From: Thermoguttaceae bacterium
Lineage (GTDB): Bacteria; Planctomycetota; Planctomycetia; Pirellulales; Thermoguttaceae
NCBI GenBank assembly: GCA_017550965.1
Contig: JAFZNK010000107.1
Coordinates: 1 to 54,133 of the forward strand
Direction: 5' to 3'
DNA: 54,133 bases
Within the stretch, counting starts at the first letter, position 1. Every line of letters begins with the position of its first letter. Both the position numbers and the translations under genes were made by a program. Below, piece after piece: positions 8,818 to 17,580 of this stretch. Below the pieces are notes generated by a model that ran no database searches, was not told where the DNA came from, and worked only from the letters and a program-made list of their open reading frames with translations.

Positions 8818-10065
8818 TCAGACGAACATCTTTTGTAGCAAGGATCTTTTGATTGCCTGTAACTTTTCCAGCTTGCGCAGATGAAGGATGATAAGGTTAT
8901 CAATGTTTTCGATAAATAAACCAATACATTTTTGTTCCTTTATGCTTGGAGACATGAATATCAATTCTTTCAATTTTTCTTGTGACATGGTAGGGACACT
9001 ACTTCCACCAGTAATCCCACGAACTTGCTTCATAAAGTCGTCACTTCTAACTGCCAGAAAAGTGAAGTATCCGTTACTATTCTCGTTTGGTGTTAGCAAG
9101 GCAAACTGAGGATTGATAGTCGCTTTTTCCTTTAATTCACGCACATAGCCTATCTTTCCGATGGATGCAGTTTTTGTAAAAAGAATATCACCAACTTGAA
9201 CTTGTATCTCAGGAGACTCATCATATTTTTCCCACGACAGATACTTATTGTTATCGTTCGATACATTCCCCATTTCGTCTATATCCGAAGGACTAAAGGT
9301 AATAGCACCTTGTCCTTTAGATACCAAATCAGTTTCTTTGTATCCCCTAAAACCAATTCTTCCTCTCAGCGAAACAACATCTCCCAACTTACGCTGTTCC
9401 CAAGGATCAGTAAATCCGCGAAAGCGTATTTCAGGAACAAGGCTTCCTTCTTTGGGAAACATCTTTTCCAACATCGCCTGCTTGAACGTTTGGAGCTTTT
9501 CGAGCTTGCGGCGTTGACGATCGATAAGACGGTCAAGCGCGGAGAATAAAGAACCTATGCGCTTTTGTTCTTCTTCAAACTCTGAAACATAAATAAATAC
9601 GTTTCCTAACGACTTTCCCGAGATTTCAAGAAATGTCGACCCAGAAGCGATTATTTCTGCTTTTTTCTTTATCTTTTCTCCCAATGAAAAAACAAAATAA
9701 ACATCAACGCCATCCTTTATAACAAGCGACTGAAAACCTTGATTGGTAGCCCCTGGCTTTTTTAGTATTGCCATTTTGCCAATGCTGGCTCGACTAGTAA
9801 ACAATATCGTTTGATAAGCCGGCAATAATTTCGCGGAACTGTTCTCAATGCCTCGTTTTGATATTTGTTTAGCGCTTTTTGAAACATATATATCGTCCCC
9901 TAGTTCGGTAGGAACAAACCAGTTTATTCCTCCGTTCCAATAATCTGGATTGGAAGTACTAGGAGTTCCCCCTCCGATAATTATCGCAAGATCGCTGATT
10001 GTCTTTTCTTCCCACTCCCCTTCAAACCCATGAAAGCGAATCTCCGGTATTTTCTTCTCACTCAT
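8818..10065 (-). CDS. hsdS: type I restriction enzyme, specificity subunit HsdS
   Basis: The 415-aa protein has two target-recognition domains, each opened by the same signature: IPEIRFHGFEGEWEEKTISD near residue 6 and VPEIRFRGFTDPWEQRKLGD in the middle. Each is followed by a helical spacer ending in a KLEKLQxxKxxxLxKMF motif, a clear internal duplication. Each domain reads half of a bipartite DNA target. The gene is much richer in A+T than its neighbours, as is common for exchanged recognition domains. Its ATG overlaps the hsdM stop by 8 bp (ATGAGTGA), implying translational coupling. The target sequence cannot be read from the protein alone. Confidence 0.95.
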   Translation of the reverse strand: MSEKKIPEIRFHGFEGEWEEKTISDLAIIIGGGTPSTSNPDYWNGGINWFVPTELGDDIYVSKSAKQISKRGIENSSAKLLPAYQTILFTSRASIGKMAILKKPGATNQGFQSLVIKDGVDVYFVFSLGEKIKKKAEIIASGSTFLEISGKSLGNVFIYVSEFEEEQKRIGSLFSALDRLIDRQRRKLEKLQTFKQAMLEKMFPKEGSLVPEIRFRGFTDPWEQRKLGDVVSLRGRIGFRGYKETDLVSKGQGAITFSPSDIDEMGNVSNDNNKYLSWEKYDESPEIQVQVGDILFTKTASIGKIGYVRELKEKATINPQFALLTPNENSNGYFTFLAVRSDDFMKQVRGITGGSSVPTMSQEKLKELIFMSPSIKEQKCIGLFIENIDNLIILHLRKLEKLQAIKRSLLQKMFV

Positions 10066-12853
10066 CGCTGTCTCCTTCCAGAAGCGCCTTCAATTCTTCG
10101 ATTCCCTTGAGATCGAATTCAGAGCCGTCAAGGTCGCCGAGCATGCCGACAAGGTCGTCGGAGGCTTCGCGAATTTGCCGCTGGACGTCGACGAAGGTCT
10201 CGCGATACTTGTCGGCGAGTTTTTCGACGCGTTCGACGAACGCGTCGAGAACGGCGTCGGGCAAACGCCGGAGAGCGTCGACGAGAGGGTCGATCCATTT
10301 GGCGCGAAGGAGCGCGTCGATCCGGTCGTCGGTCAGCTCTTCGATCGCGTCTTTCGCGCGCTCGTCCAAATCGCTCTGCAATTCTTTAATTTCTTTGTTC
10401 AGCGTCTTTTCTTCCTGAAGGAGCGCGTCGGCTTTTTGCAGCCCCGCCGCGAGGGAGCCTTCGGGAAAGACGATTTCGCGGCGCAGTTCGGCGATTCTGG
10501 CGGCGACGCCCGCCCTGGCGATTTCTCCGTTTTTCCCTTTAGGAACCGCTTTCCAGTCGACTTCGCGACGCTCGAGGATATAACAGGATTTATCGCCCGG
10601 TTTCGCTTTTTCGGCAAGGAGCTGGAGATATCCCTGAAGGGCTTCGATTTCCGGGGTCGTCGCTTCGTCAAACGCGTTGTTCAGCGCCGCTTGCAACTCT
10701 TTCGGAACGAACGCGTCGGCGGCTTCGTTGAGATAAGCGCCCTCCTTGTCTTCCTCTGACATGGAGTCGATAATCTCGGCAAGTTCCGCCTGAATCGCGT
10801 CGAGCCGCGCTTTTTTGTCAAAGAGTTTTCCGAGTTCCGCCGTCAGCATTTCGCGCTGAACAAGTTCAAACGGAAAGACGCGCCCCGACCAGCCGTCCTG
10901 AACTTCCTGTTCGACGCCCTTGACCTTTTTTGTAATCATGACGGGATCGCATTTCCTCGCGGCGTCTTTTCCTTCGGTTTGAAGCGTTTCCAAATCGGCG
11001 GCGATCGGCGCCCACGCGTCGTCGAGAATTTGATACGCGGCGTAGCGATCGATCAGAGGAATCGTCGACAGACGCTGGAAAAGGTCGATTCCAAGAAGCG
11101 CTTCTTCGCGCGAAACGTCGACCGTTTCCATCGGTTTGATCAATTCCAGGTCGAGGAACGTCGGAAGCGATTCGAGCGCGTTTTCGTACTGTTCTTTAAA
11201 GCGTTTGACGTCGCCCGAATCGAAAATCGCGCCGCGAACGTCGGAAACGGCAAGCGTCGAATACGGGGAGCCGTCGAAACGAAACAGCGCGTCGCGAAGT
11301 TTCGGAAACGCGCGCCAGTAGTCGCTTAGCGCGTCGATTTCGACGTTGGGAACGCCCCCGAACATAAGCGCGTAGACGTCTTGCGGCTCGGTCGGTTCGG
11401 ACGAGTCGACGTAGCGCGGTATGTTCAGATTGTAGTCGTTCTTTTGAATCTCTTCTTTGCTCGCGAGCGTCGAGAATTTCGGAACCGCTCTGCGTTCGAC
11501 GACGACGTCGACGATCCGCTTGATATGCGACGCCTGCAACCTGTTGTTTTTTCCTTCTTTAACGAACCCTTTGGACGCGTCGACGATCAACACGTCGGTA
11601 TCGGCGCGGTTCTTTTTAAGAACCATGACGATCGTCGGAATGCTCGTGCCGAAGAAGATGTTCGGGGGAAGCCCGATAATCGCGTCGATATGGTTGTTTT
11701 CAATAAGATTCCTGCGAATCTCCCCTTCCGCGCCACCGCGAAACAGAACCCCGTGCGGAAGAACGATCGTCATGATTCCGCCGGAGTTAAGATGATAGAG
11801 GTCGTGAAGAAGAAACGCGAAATCCGCTTTGCTCGCCGGGGCGACGCCGTACCCGTTGAAACGGACGTCGTCTTCCATATGTTCCGGATCCCAATGTTGG
11901 GAATAAGGGGGATTTGAGACGACCGCGTCGACGAAAAGAGGCTCGTAAGTGTTCGCGCGGTTGTCGAGCGTGTCGAACCACGGCCAGTCTTCGGCGAGCG
12001 TGTCGCCGCACCGCGCGATAATGTTCGCGGGCTTAATATCGCGCATGACGAGATTCATACGCGTCAGATTATACGTGTTTTCCTTAAGCTCCTGAGCGTA
12101 GTATTTAATTGTGTCGCGATCGCCGGAGCGTTTCGCAAACGATTCGCCGATGTTGACGAGCAGAGAGCCCGACCCGCTCGTCGGGTCGTAAATTTGAATA
12201 GTTTCGCGGTCTTTGAGCCAGTCGGCGACGATCTCCGACATCAGCACCGAGACTTCGTGCGGCGTGTAGAATTCGCCCGCCTTTTTGCCCGCGTTCGCCG
12301 CGAAATTGGAAATGAGGTATTCGTAAACGAATCCCAACACGTCGTACCCCTGTTTATTGTCGGTCGGAACTTCGTCAATGAGTTCGAGAAGCTTGCGAAT
12401 CGCCTTCGTGCGGGCGGCTTCCGAATCGCCGAGTTTGCTCAAATTCGTTTCGAGCGTATGGAAGATTTTGTCGTAGAGCGGCTTATAAGCGGTGGAGACG
12501 GACCGCGTAAACGCGTCGAGTCCGCGCGTTACGCTTCCCGCCGTGAAGGAGTCGGACGTCAGCCACGTCGAAAAAAGATCGTCGTAAGCGATGAAAAAAC
12601 CGAGCTCGCCCTGACAAAACTCTTTCGTCTTGCGAAAATCTTCGTCGTCCGCCTCTTCGGCGGCGCGCGTCAGCAACGTTTCTATGTCGTCGTCGCCATA
12701 ATCCTTTTTATAAAGCAAAGCAAGTTCTTTGTCGGACAGAAACTTGTAGAACAAAAAGCCCAGAATGTAGTCTTTATACTCGTTCGCCTCGATTTTCGAG
12801 CGCATCTGGTTCGCGGATTCCCAGATTTTGTTCGCAAGTTGACGCTTGTTCAT
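10058..12853 (-). CDS. hsdM: type I restriction enzyme, adenine methylase subunit HsdM (long form)
   Basis: The protein transfers methyl groups from SAM to adenine N6. It has an N-terminal helical HsdM_N region, SAM motif I DPTSGSG (residues 223-229), and the catalytic NPPY (314-317). At 931 aa it is far longer than the ~500 aa of classical HsdM. The extra ~430 residues are charged and helical with coiled-coil character, for example KTLNKEIKELQSDLDERAKD. Similar long methylases exist in other bacteria, so this is probably a subfamily trait; no second catalytic motif was seen. It is first in the operon, with a candidate promoter and palindromes upstream. No strong ribosome site precedes the ATG. 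Confidence 0.95.
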   Translation of the reverse strand: MNKRQLANKIWESANQMRSKIEANEYKDYILGFLFYKFLSDKELALLYKKDYGDDDIETLLTRAAEEADDEDFRKTKEFCQGELGFFIAYDDLFSTWLTSDSFTAGSVTRGLDAFTRSVSTAYKPLYDKIFHTLETNLSKLGDSEAARTKAIRKLLELIDEVPTDNKQGYDVLGFVYEYLISNFAANAGKKAGEFYTPHEVSVLMSEIVADWLKDRETIQIYDPTSGSGSLLVNIGESFAKRSGDRDTIKYYAQELKENTYNLTRMNLVMRDIKPANIIARCGDTLAEDWPWFDTLDNRANTYEPLFVDAVVSNPPYSQHWDPEHMEDDVRFNGYGVAPASKADFAFLLHDLYHLNSGGIMTIVLPHGVLFRGGAEGEIRRNLIENNHIDAIIGLPPNIFFGTSIPTIVMVLKKNRADTDVLIVDASKGFVKEGKNNRLQASHIKRIVDVVVERRAVPKFSTLASKEEIQKNDYNLNIPRYVDSSEPTEPQDVYALMFGGVPNVEIDALSDYWRAFPKLRDALFRFDGSPYSTLAVSDVRGAIFDSGDVKRFKEQYENALESLPTFLDLELIKPMETVDVSREEALLGIDLFQRLSTIPLIDRYAAYQILDDAWAPIAADLETLQTEGKDAARKCDPVMITKKVKGVEQEVQDGWSGRVFPFELVQREMLTAELGKLFDKKARLDAIQAELAEIIDSMSEEDKEGAYLNEAADAFVPKELQAALNNAFDEATTPEIEALQGYLQLLAEKAKPGDKSCYILERREVDWKAVPKGKNGEIARAGVAARIAELRREIVFPEGSLAAGLQKADALLQEEKTLNKEIKELQSDLDERAKDAIEELTDDRIDALLRAKWIDPLVDALRRLPDAVLDAFVERVEKLADKYRETFVDVQRQIREASDDLVGMLGDLDGSEFDLKGIEELKALLEGDSDE

Positions 12854-12926
12854 TGATCCGGCTAACTTCTTTTATCTTTGTGGTTACAACTCGTAAAAAG
12901 AAGTTTGGATCGCGAAAAAACAAACG

Positions 12927-12946
12927 CCAAAAAGTATACCTTTTGG
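12927..12946. promoter_or_regulatory. 20-bp palindrome, candidate hsd operator, copy 1
   Basis: CCAAAA-AGTATACC-TTTTGG is symmetric at all but one base pair. It lies immediately downstream of the predicted hsdM start point (about 12949), a position from which a bound repressor would block transcription. Confidence 0.5.
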
Positions 12947-12955
12947 CCACGCGTA

Positions 12956-12985
12956 GATAAACGGTTTTTACCGAGAATTTGACAA
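12956..12985 (-). promoter_or_regulatory. candidate promoter for hsdM-hsdS-hsdR
   Basis: On the minus strand TTGTCA (12980-12985) and TTTATC (12956-12961) are separated by 18 bp. The -35 is good and the -10 is moderate. The leader to the ATG at 12853 would be about 95 nt. Confidence 0.4.
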
Positions 12986-13070
12986 GAAAATCGTTTTTTT
13001 GAACTTTTTTATTAGCCAAAAAGTCTGTTTTTATTATAAAAAAACGACTATAATATAAAGGAGGATAAAC

Positions 13071-13106
13071 GTGTTAGTTTGGGTTGTGATTGGCCAAAAC
13101 GTATAG
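13071..13106 (+). CDS. possible 11-residue peptide ORF in the hsd control region
   Basis: GTG at 13071 opens an 11-codon frame (MLVWVVIGQNV) ending in TAG at 13104-13106. It is preceded at 6 nt by a full AAAGGAGG ribosome site (13057-13064), the best one in this part of the window. The stop codon falls inside the second palindrome. A TATAAT at 13049-13054 is too close to serve this ribosome site. It could be a leader peptide, the start of a lost gene, or chance. Confidence 0.25.
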   Translation: MLVWVVIGQNV

Positions 13107-13113
13107 TTTTTGG
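13094..13113. promoter_or_regulatory. 20-bp palindrome, candidate hsd operator, copy 2
   Basis: CCAAAA-CGTATAGT-TTTTGG shares both arms and the central GTATA with copy 1, 167 bp away. Two related half-sites occur at 13015-13026 (GCCAAAAAGTCT) and, inverted, at 13138-13149 (AGACTTTTTGGC). All four lie in the region 12857-13371, which contains no credible long gene. Confidence 0.5.
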
Positions 13114-13207
13114 CAATTTTGACATAATTTCCAGAGAGACTTTTTGGCGTTTCAATTTTGCGTCGACGCTCGACAGGAACGCCGCCGGGCTCCTCAACCT
13201 CAAAAAG

Positions 13208-13235
13208 GCGCTTGCGAACCTGAGTTCGCAAGCGC
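13208..13235 (-). terminator. 12-bp perfect hairpin, second terminator after rpmB
   Basis: GCGCTTGCGAAC and GTTCGCAAGCGC flank a 4-nt loop. On the minus strand the stem is followed by CTTTTTGAGG, a short U-run. It lies beyond the first rpmB terminator and may insulate it from the hsd control region. Confidence 0.55.
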
Positions 13236-13269
13236 GGCGTTCGGGAAAGACGCGTTCAGGCGCCGCCAC

Positions 13270-13309
13270 AAAAAAAGCGAAGGCCCCGACGTTCGGAGTC
13301 TTCGCTTTT
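13270..13309 (-). terminator. rho-independent terminator of rpmB
   Basis: GCGAAG (13277-13282) pairs with CTTCGC (13300-13305), with inner pairing CCGA/TCGG. On the minus strand it is followed by seven T residues (A-run 13270-13276). The flanking AAAA/TTTT makes it usable in both directions. Confidence 0.8.
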
Positions 13310-13371
13310 ATAATCGTTTCGGTTCAATTCAGGGAGAAACCAACGCTCCCCGGCGCTCGATCAAATCGATC

Positions 13372-13653
13372 TCACGCGTTCGCTTTTTCGGCGTTTTGTT
13401 TGAATTGGAACGGCTTTTGGGCGACGCGCTTAACGACGGCGTCGCAACGCAGGCATTGGGTGCACACGCGCATCGTCTTGGAACCGCCGTTAGGAAGGCT
13501 GACGCGCACGTTTTGAAGATTCGGCTTGAAGTCGCGACGGGTGATGCCGGTGACTTTCGTACCGACGCCCTTCAAATGCTTCGCGCGACCGCGAGTCGTA
13601 ACGTGATTACCAATGACTTTACCTTTGCCGCAAATTTCGCAAACTCGAGACAT
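13372..13653 (-). CDS. rpmB: 50S ribosomal protein L28
   Basis: The 93-aa protein is L28 of the large ribosomal subunit. It has the N-terminal zinc-type pair CEICGKG (C6, C9) and a second CTQC pair near residue 77, so it is the zinc-binding form. Basic stretches TTRGRAKHLKGV and TRRDFKPNLQ match the family. AGGA lies 7 nt before the ATG. It is a single-gene unit with tandem terminators downstream. Direct repeats of CCCCTTGTAA occur twice upstream, near 13672-13684 and 13788-13798, with unknown meaning. Confidence 0.95.
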   Translation of the reverse strand: MSRVCEICGKGKVIGNHVTTRGRAKHLKGVGTKVTGITRRDFKPNLQNVRVSLPNGGSKTMRVCTQCLRCDAVVKRVAQKPFQFKQNAEKANA

Positions 13654-14198
13654 GACAATTCCTATTTCTTAACCTTACAAGGGGGAAACGTCGTAATAAG
13701 AGCCTTGCTCGTCAATGAAGCCTGGGACTCGGTTTTCCGGAAGACTGCTCGCTTCCGACTCTCTTGCAGACGCCGCGTCGACTTTACAAGGGGAACCGCG
13801 CGCCGCGCTCATCATTCGCCCGCGCTTTCAGCCTCGATAAAGATCATATCCGGAGCGGGCGTTCGCGTCGCCCGATTCCCGTCGGGACGACCTCGCGCAA
13901 AAAGCGCGCGCGAAAAACTCGCTTTATTCCGATATGAAACCGATTCTTCGACGCTCCCAAAAGCGACGCGCCGACAGAATCGCCCATAAAACGCATAAAA
14001 CGTCAAAGCGGTATTGTACTTTGAAACTCTTCTTAATCAAGGGGAGGTTTCCAAATTTTTCGTTTTTTCAGGAGACGTTTCCGCCGCGACTCCAACGGCG
14101 CGTCAAATTAGCGTCAACAGAAAAATTGGCACGACCGCTACAAACGGAAACTCAAATACATTATTTTCCTCAACAATCCTACAAAACGCAAAAAAGTA
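13654..14198. other. intergenic region, no gene recognised
   Basis: This divergent gap between rpmB and the Tat oxidoreductase contains no reading frame with family features on either strand. The rpmB promoter must lie here but no convincing hexamer pair was found. The last ~150 bp are AT-rich. Confidence 0.5.
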
Positions 14199-14228
14199 TT
14201 GACGAAAGTATCGAATTTTCGGTATAAT
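14199..14228 (+). promoter_or_regulatory. strong candidate sigma70 promoter
   Basis: TTGACG (14199-14204) and TATAAT (14223-14228) are spaced by 18 bp, the best promoter match in the window. It would give a leader of about 125 nt for the oxidoreductase gene at 14362. Confidence 0.7.
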
Positions 14229-14361
14229 CCAGCATGGCAGATTTTTCCTATATCTCCAAATATTACAAAATTTCAACTCGTAAGTTCAAGCGCGTCGACG
14301 CCTGAACCGCCGACGTTGAAAAGACCTTTCATCCCTCCGCAACTAGCAAAGGAAAAACAAT

Positions 14362-15765
14362 ATGACGACCAGGCTCAACAGGCGCGATTTTATGAAATCG
14401 TCCGCGCTCGCCGCCGCGGCTACCGTATTCCCAACGACGCAAGTCGCCAAGCCCGTTTGGGCGCAGGCCCCCAGCGATCGGCTCCGCATGGGCTGTATCG
14501 GCGTCGGCAGCATGGGTCGGGGCGACGCGCACGGCTTCAACGGGCTTTGCGATATCGTCGCGATTTGCGACCTTGACGAAGACTACGGGCTCGGGCGCAC
14601 GATCCGTTCCGGAATCGGCAAGAAGGACGACAAAGGCCAGACGATTCAGCCCGACGCGTACAAAGACTACCGCCGCGTTCTCGAACGCGACGATATCGAC
14701 GTCGTTACGGTCATTACCCCGGACCACTGGCACGTCAAGATCGCCGTCGAAGCGCTCCAGGCGGGCAAGCACGTCTTCTGCCAGAAGCCGTTGACGCTCA
14801 CGCTCGAAGAAAATCAGATCATCCGCAAAGCGGTCGAAAAATACGGCAAGACGTTCCAGGTCGGCACGCAGCAGCGCTCGCAACACAACGAGTTCGCGCT
14901 CGCGACGTTGATCGTTCGCGCGGGCATGCTCGGCGACATTAAGAAAGTCGTCTGCGATATCGGCGGCTCCCCCACGTGCGACAAAGACATTCCGAAAATG
15001 GATCCGCCCGCGAATTTCGACTGGAACATGTACCTCGGTCAGGCTCCTTATACCGACTTCCTCGGCGAAGGCGACTTCCTCAACACGAACAACAACGACA
15101 ACCGCTTCGGCCACACGCGCTGCCACTACGAATTCCGATGGTGGTACGAATACTCCGGCGGAAAATTCACCGACTGGGGCGCTCACCACATCGACTGCGC
15201 CCTCTGGGCGATGGGGCTCGACAAATTCGGAACCGGCCCGACCAGCGTCGACGGAACGAACGCCAAGCACCCCGTCCCGTTCAAAGACGGGTATCCGACG
15301 GTCGACAACCGCTACAACACGAGCCACGAATTCGATATCGTGCTGAAGCTCACCAACGGCTGCGAAATGCACGTCGTGAGCGGCTCGCCCGACGGCAACG
15401 GCATTCTCTTCGAAGGGACCGAAGGGCGCATGCACGTCAGCCGCGGACGCTGCAAAGGCAAGGTCATTGAAGAACTCAAGCCCGACGCGTTCTCGCAAGA
15501 CGACTTCAACGCCCTCTACAACGGCAAGCCGTTCGAGGGGCACAAGGAGAACTTCATCCGCTGCATCCGCGAAGGAGGCAAGCCGGTCTCCGACGTCTGG
15601 TCGCACGTTCAGGCGATGAACTGCTGCCACCTGTGCGGAATCGCCGCGCGTTTGAACCGCGAAGTCAAGTGGGACGTCAACGCCGAAAAGATCGTCGGCG
15701 ACGATCAGGCCGCGTCCTTCTGGGCTCGCGAACAGCGCAAAGGCTTCGAGATTTCCCGAGACTGA
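14362..15765 (+). CDS. Tat-exported Gfo/Idh/MocA-family oxidoreductase
   Basis: The 467-aa protein starts with a twin-arginine signal (NRRDFMKSS, then an Ala-rich stretch ending near VWAQ at residue 35), so it is probably folded with its cofactor and exported. The Rossmann fold follows with MGCIGVGSMGRG (43-54), and the family motif (E/Q)KPL appears as HVFCQKPLTL. The C-terminal half is the substrate-binding beta-sheet domain. By family it uses NAD(P) to oxidise or reduce a sugar or sugar derivative; the substrate is unknown. AAAGGAA lies 8 nt before the ATG. Exported members are numerous in planctomycetes. It appears to be a single-gene unit with its own promoter and terminator. Confidence 0.92.
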   Translation: MTTRLNRRDFMKSSALAAAATVFPTTQVAKPVWAQAPSDRLRMGCIGVGSMGRGDAHGFNGLCDIVAICDLDEDYGLGRTIRSGIGKKDDKGQTIQPDAYKDYRRVLERDDIDVVTVITPDHWHVKIAVEALQAGKHVFCQKPLTLTLEENQIIRKAVEKYGKTFQVGTQQRSQHNEFALATLIVRAGMLGDIKKVVCDIGGSPTCDKDIPKMDPPANFDWNMYLGQAPYTDFLGEGDFLNTNNNDNRFGHTRCHYEFRWWYEYSGGKFTDWGAHHIDCALWAMGLDKFGTGPTSVDGTNAKHPVPFKDGYPTVDNRYNTSHEFDIVLKLTNGCEMHVVSGSPDGNGILFEGTEGRMHVSRGRCKGKVIEELKPDAFSQDDFNALYNGKPFEGHKENFIRCIREGGKPVSDVWSHVQAMNCCHLCGIAARLNREVKWDVNAEKIVGDDQAASFWAREQRKGFEISRD

Positions 15766-15793
15766 TTTTTTTGACGAACCAGTAACGAGCGGT

Positions 15794-15840
15794 CGCTCCG
15801 CGAAGACGGCTTATTCGAGTCGTCTTCGGCGGAGCGTTTC
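15794..15840 (+). terminator. rho-independent terminator
   Basis: CGCTCCG-CGAAGACG (15794-15808) pairs with CGTCTTCG-GCGGAGCG (15821-15836) with one small bulge, followed by TTTCTTCTC. It ends the oxidoreductase gene. Confidence 0.8.
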
Positions 15841-15876
15841 TTCTCTTAACGTTACGACAGAACTTCAACTACGAAT

Positions 15877-17184
15877 ATGACTTACAACGATCCCAACGTT
15901 CCTTCCGACGCGGAGCGTCCCGCGCCGGTTCGACCTCCTTTTCGTCCCCAGCCCCCCCGATTCTGGCAGATCGTCCTTAAAGACGTCGCCGTAACGGTCG
16001 TCGGCGTCACGCTCTTTTGCTTCCTGTGCTTCATGATTTTCGTCGGAGCGGTCGGGCTGCTGGCCGGTTCGCTCGGCTCCGTCGGCGCCGAAAAATCGTC
16101 CCTTGCGGAGACGACGATCCAGGGAAGCGACTCGAGCGAAGGCAAAATCGTGATCCTTCCGATCGAAGGCGTTATCGAAACGGACGAGACGGGGTTCGTT
16201 CCCGAAGCGATCGACACGATTCGCGACGACAAACGCGTTCGCGCGGTCGTGTTGCGCGTCAATTCGCCGGGCGGAACGATTTCGGGCAGCGATTATTACC
16301 TCCATCTTCTGAAAAAACTCAAAGCGGAACGCGAAATCCCCGTTATCGTCAGCATGGGCGACATGGCCGCGAGCGGCGGCTACTACATTTCCACCGTCGG
16401 CGACAAAATCTTCGCGGAACGCTCGACGGTAACCGGTTCGATCGGGGTGATTATCTCGATGTACAACGCGGCGGAACTGTGCAAGAAGCTCGGCGTTCGC
16501 TCCAACGCGATCACCAGCGGCGCGATGAAGGGAATGGGCGACTTTATGAAAGAACCCACCCCGGAAGAAACCGCGATTTGGCAAAAAAGCGTCGACGAGA
16601 GTTACGAACAGTTCCTCGAGGTCGTTAAAGAAGGACGCGCGTATTATCGCGGCGAAGAAGGCTCGACGACGAACGAACCCAGGCACGAGCGGCTCGCGGG
16701 CGTCAAAGTAAAAACGATCGACGAAACGGCCGAGGACGAGCCTGTCGCAAACGCCGACGAAGAATTGGCGAACGACGAAGAAACGCGCGCCGCGGAGTCG
16801 GATCAGGCCGAAGAAGGCGCGGCGGAAACGCTCGCCGCTCAGGAAGAAAACAAGCGGGAGACTCCGGCGGACGCGCAGCTCGACGTCAAAGCTCAACGCG
16901 AAGCGGAACTCCGCGCGTTGGCGGACGGGCGTATTTATTCCGCGCAAGACGCCAAAGACCTGCGTTTGATCGACGAAATCGGCTTCCTGGACGACGCGAT
17001 CGACGAAGCGATTAAAAGCGCCGGGCTTTCTCCAAAGAACGTTCAGGTCGTTCGCTACGAGGAAGAAAAAGGACTGTTCGACTCGCTCGTCTCCATTAAG
17101 GCGAAGCGCGAGCCGCTCGACAAAGTCCTCGACGCAATCTCTTCCCCCAAAGGGTATTACATTTGCCCGAGAATGCTCCCGTAA
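15877..17184 (+). CDS. sppA: signal peptide peptidase SppA-like serine protease (S49)
   Basis: The 435-aa protein is a short-form S49 membrane protease that degrades cleaved signal peptides. A Pro-rich cytoplasmic N-terminus (1-30) leads to one membrane segment (about 38-62). The protease domain has VNSPGG (128-133), MAASGGYY with nucleophile Ser166, and Lys218 in SGAMKG. The Ser-Lys spacing of 52 is that of the Bacillus SppA dyad. An acidic Glu/Ala-rich insert (about 259-345) separates the main domain from the conserved LADGRIYSAQDAKDLRLIDE block, which is unusual because these are normally close. It may be a disordered linker. No clear ribosome site precedes the ATG. Confidence 0.92.
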   Translation: MTYNDPNVPSDAERPAPVRPPFRPQPPRFWQIVLKDVAVTVVGVTLFCFLCFMIFVGAVGLLAGSLGSVGAEKSSLAETTIQGSDSSEGKIVILPIEGVIETDETGFVPEAIDTIRDDKRVRAVVLRVNSPGGTISGSDYYLHLLKKLKAEREIPVIVSMGDMAASGGYYISTVGDKIFAERSTVTGSIGVIISMYNAAELCKKLGVRSNAITSGAMKGMGDFMKEPTPEETAIWQKSVDESYEQFLEVVKEGRAYYRGEEGSTTNEPRHERLAGVKVKTIDETAEDEPVANADEELANDEETRAAESDQAEEGAAETLAAQEENKRETPADAQLDVKAQREAELRALADGRIYSAQDAKDLRLIDEIGFLDDAIDEAIKSAGLSPKNVQVVRYEEEKGLFDSLVSIKAKREPLDKVLDAISSPKGYYICPRMLP

Positions 17185-17213
17185 CGCGGCGGGAGCCGTA
17201 AGTCGTATTTCGC

Positions 17214-17267
17214 GCCGGAAATCGTGAAATTCCCAAACGGCGTTTCCATGATTTCCGGCTCTTTTAG
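17214..17267 (+). terminator. terminator of sppA
   Basis: GCCGGAAATC (17214-17223) pairs perfectly with GATTTCCGGC (17250-17259). The stem continues weakly inward, and TCTTTTA follows. It lies 30 bp after the sppA stop. Confidence 0.75.
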
Positions 17268-17328
17268 AGCCAAATTCATCGTTGAAAACTTGTCTTTATT
17301 TTGTATCACTTGAGTAAAAAAGGCAAGC

Positions 17329-17337
17329 TTTTCCACA
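17329..17337 (+). promoter_or_regulatory. single DnaA-box match upstream of dnaA
   Basis: TTTTCCACA fits the TTWTNCACA form of the DnaA box. Weaker relatives are TTATACAAA (17672-17680) and TAATCCACG (17681-17689). An AT-rich block (17483-17535) with a TCTAAC/GTTAGA hairpin (17493-17520) follows. This could be autoregulation or part of an origin, but there are too few boxes to call an oriC. Confidence 0.35.
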
Positions 17338-17552
17338 AGAGTCCATTAATCGGTAGGGATTATGTCGATTGTATGGATTAGAAACCCTTTCAAATCGTTC
17401 GGGGGGTCGTTAGCGTCGTTTGACAAACGCGCTACGACCAGTAGAATGAGAAGAAGCTGAACGCAAAAAGCGAAACGGCGCGATAAAATCAATCTAACCT
17501 TTATTTTTAAAAAAGTTAGAAAAATTAAAAAAACAGGCAAAGCCGCTGCTAT

Positions 17553-17580
17553 TGGAATAATCGGTGCTTTTGTTATAATT
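17553..17580 (+). promoter_or_regulatory. candidate dnaA promoter
   Basis: TTGGAA (17553-17558) and TATAAT (17575-17580) are spaced by 16 bp. The leader to the ATG at 17733 would be about 145 nt. The rest of the gap 17185-17732 has no gene. Confidence 0.5.
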
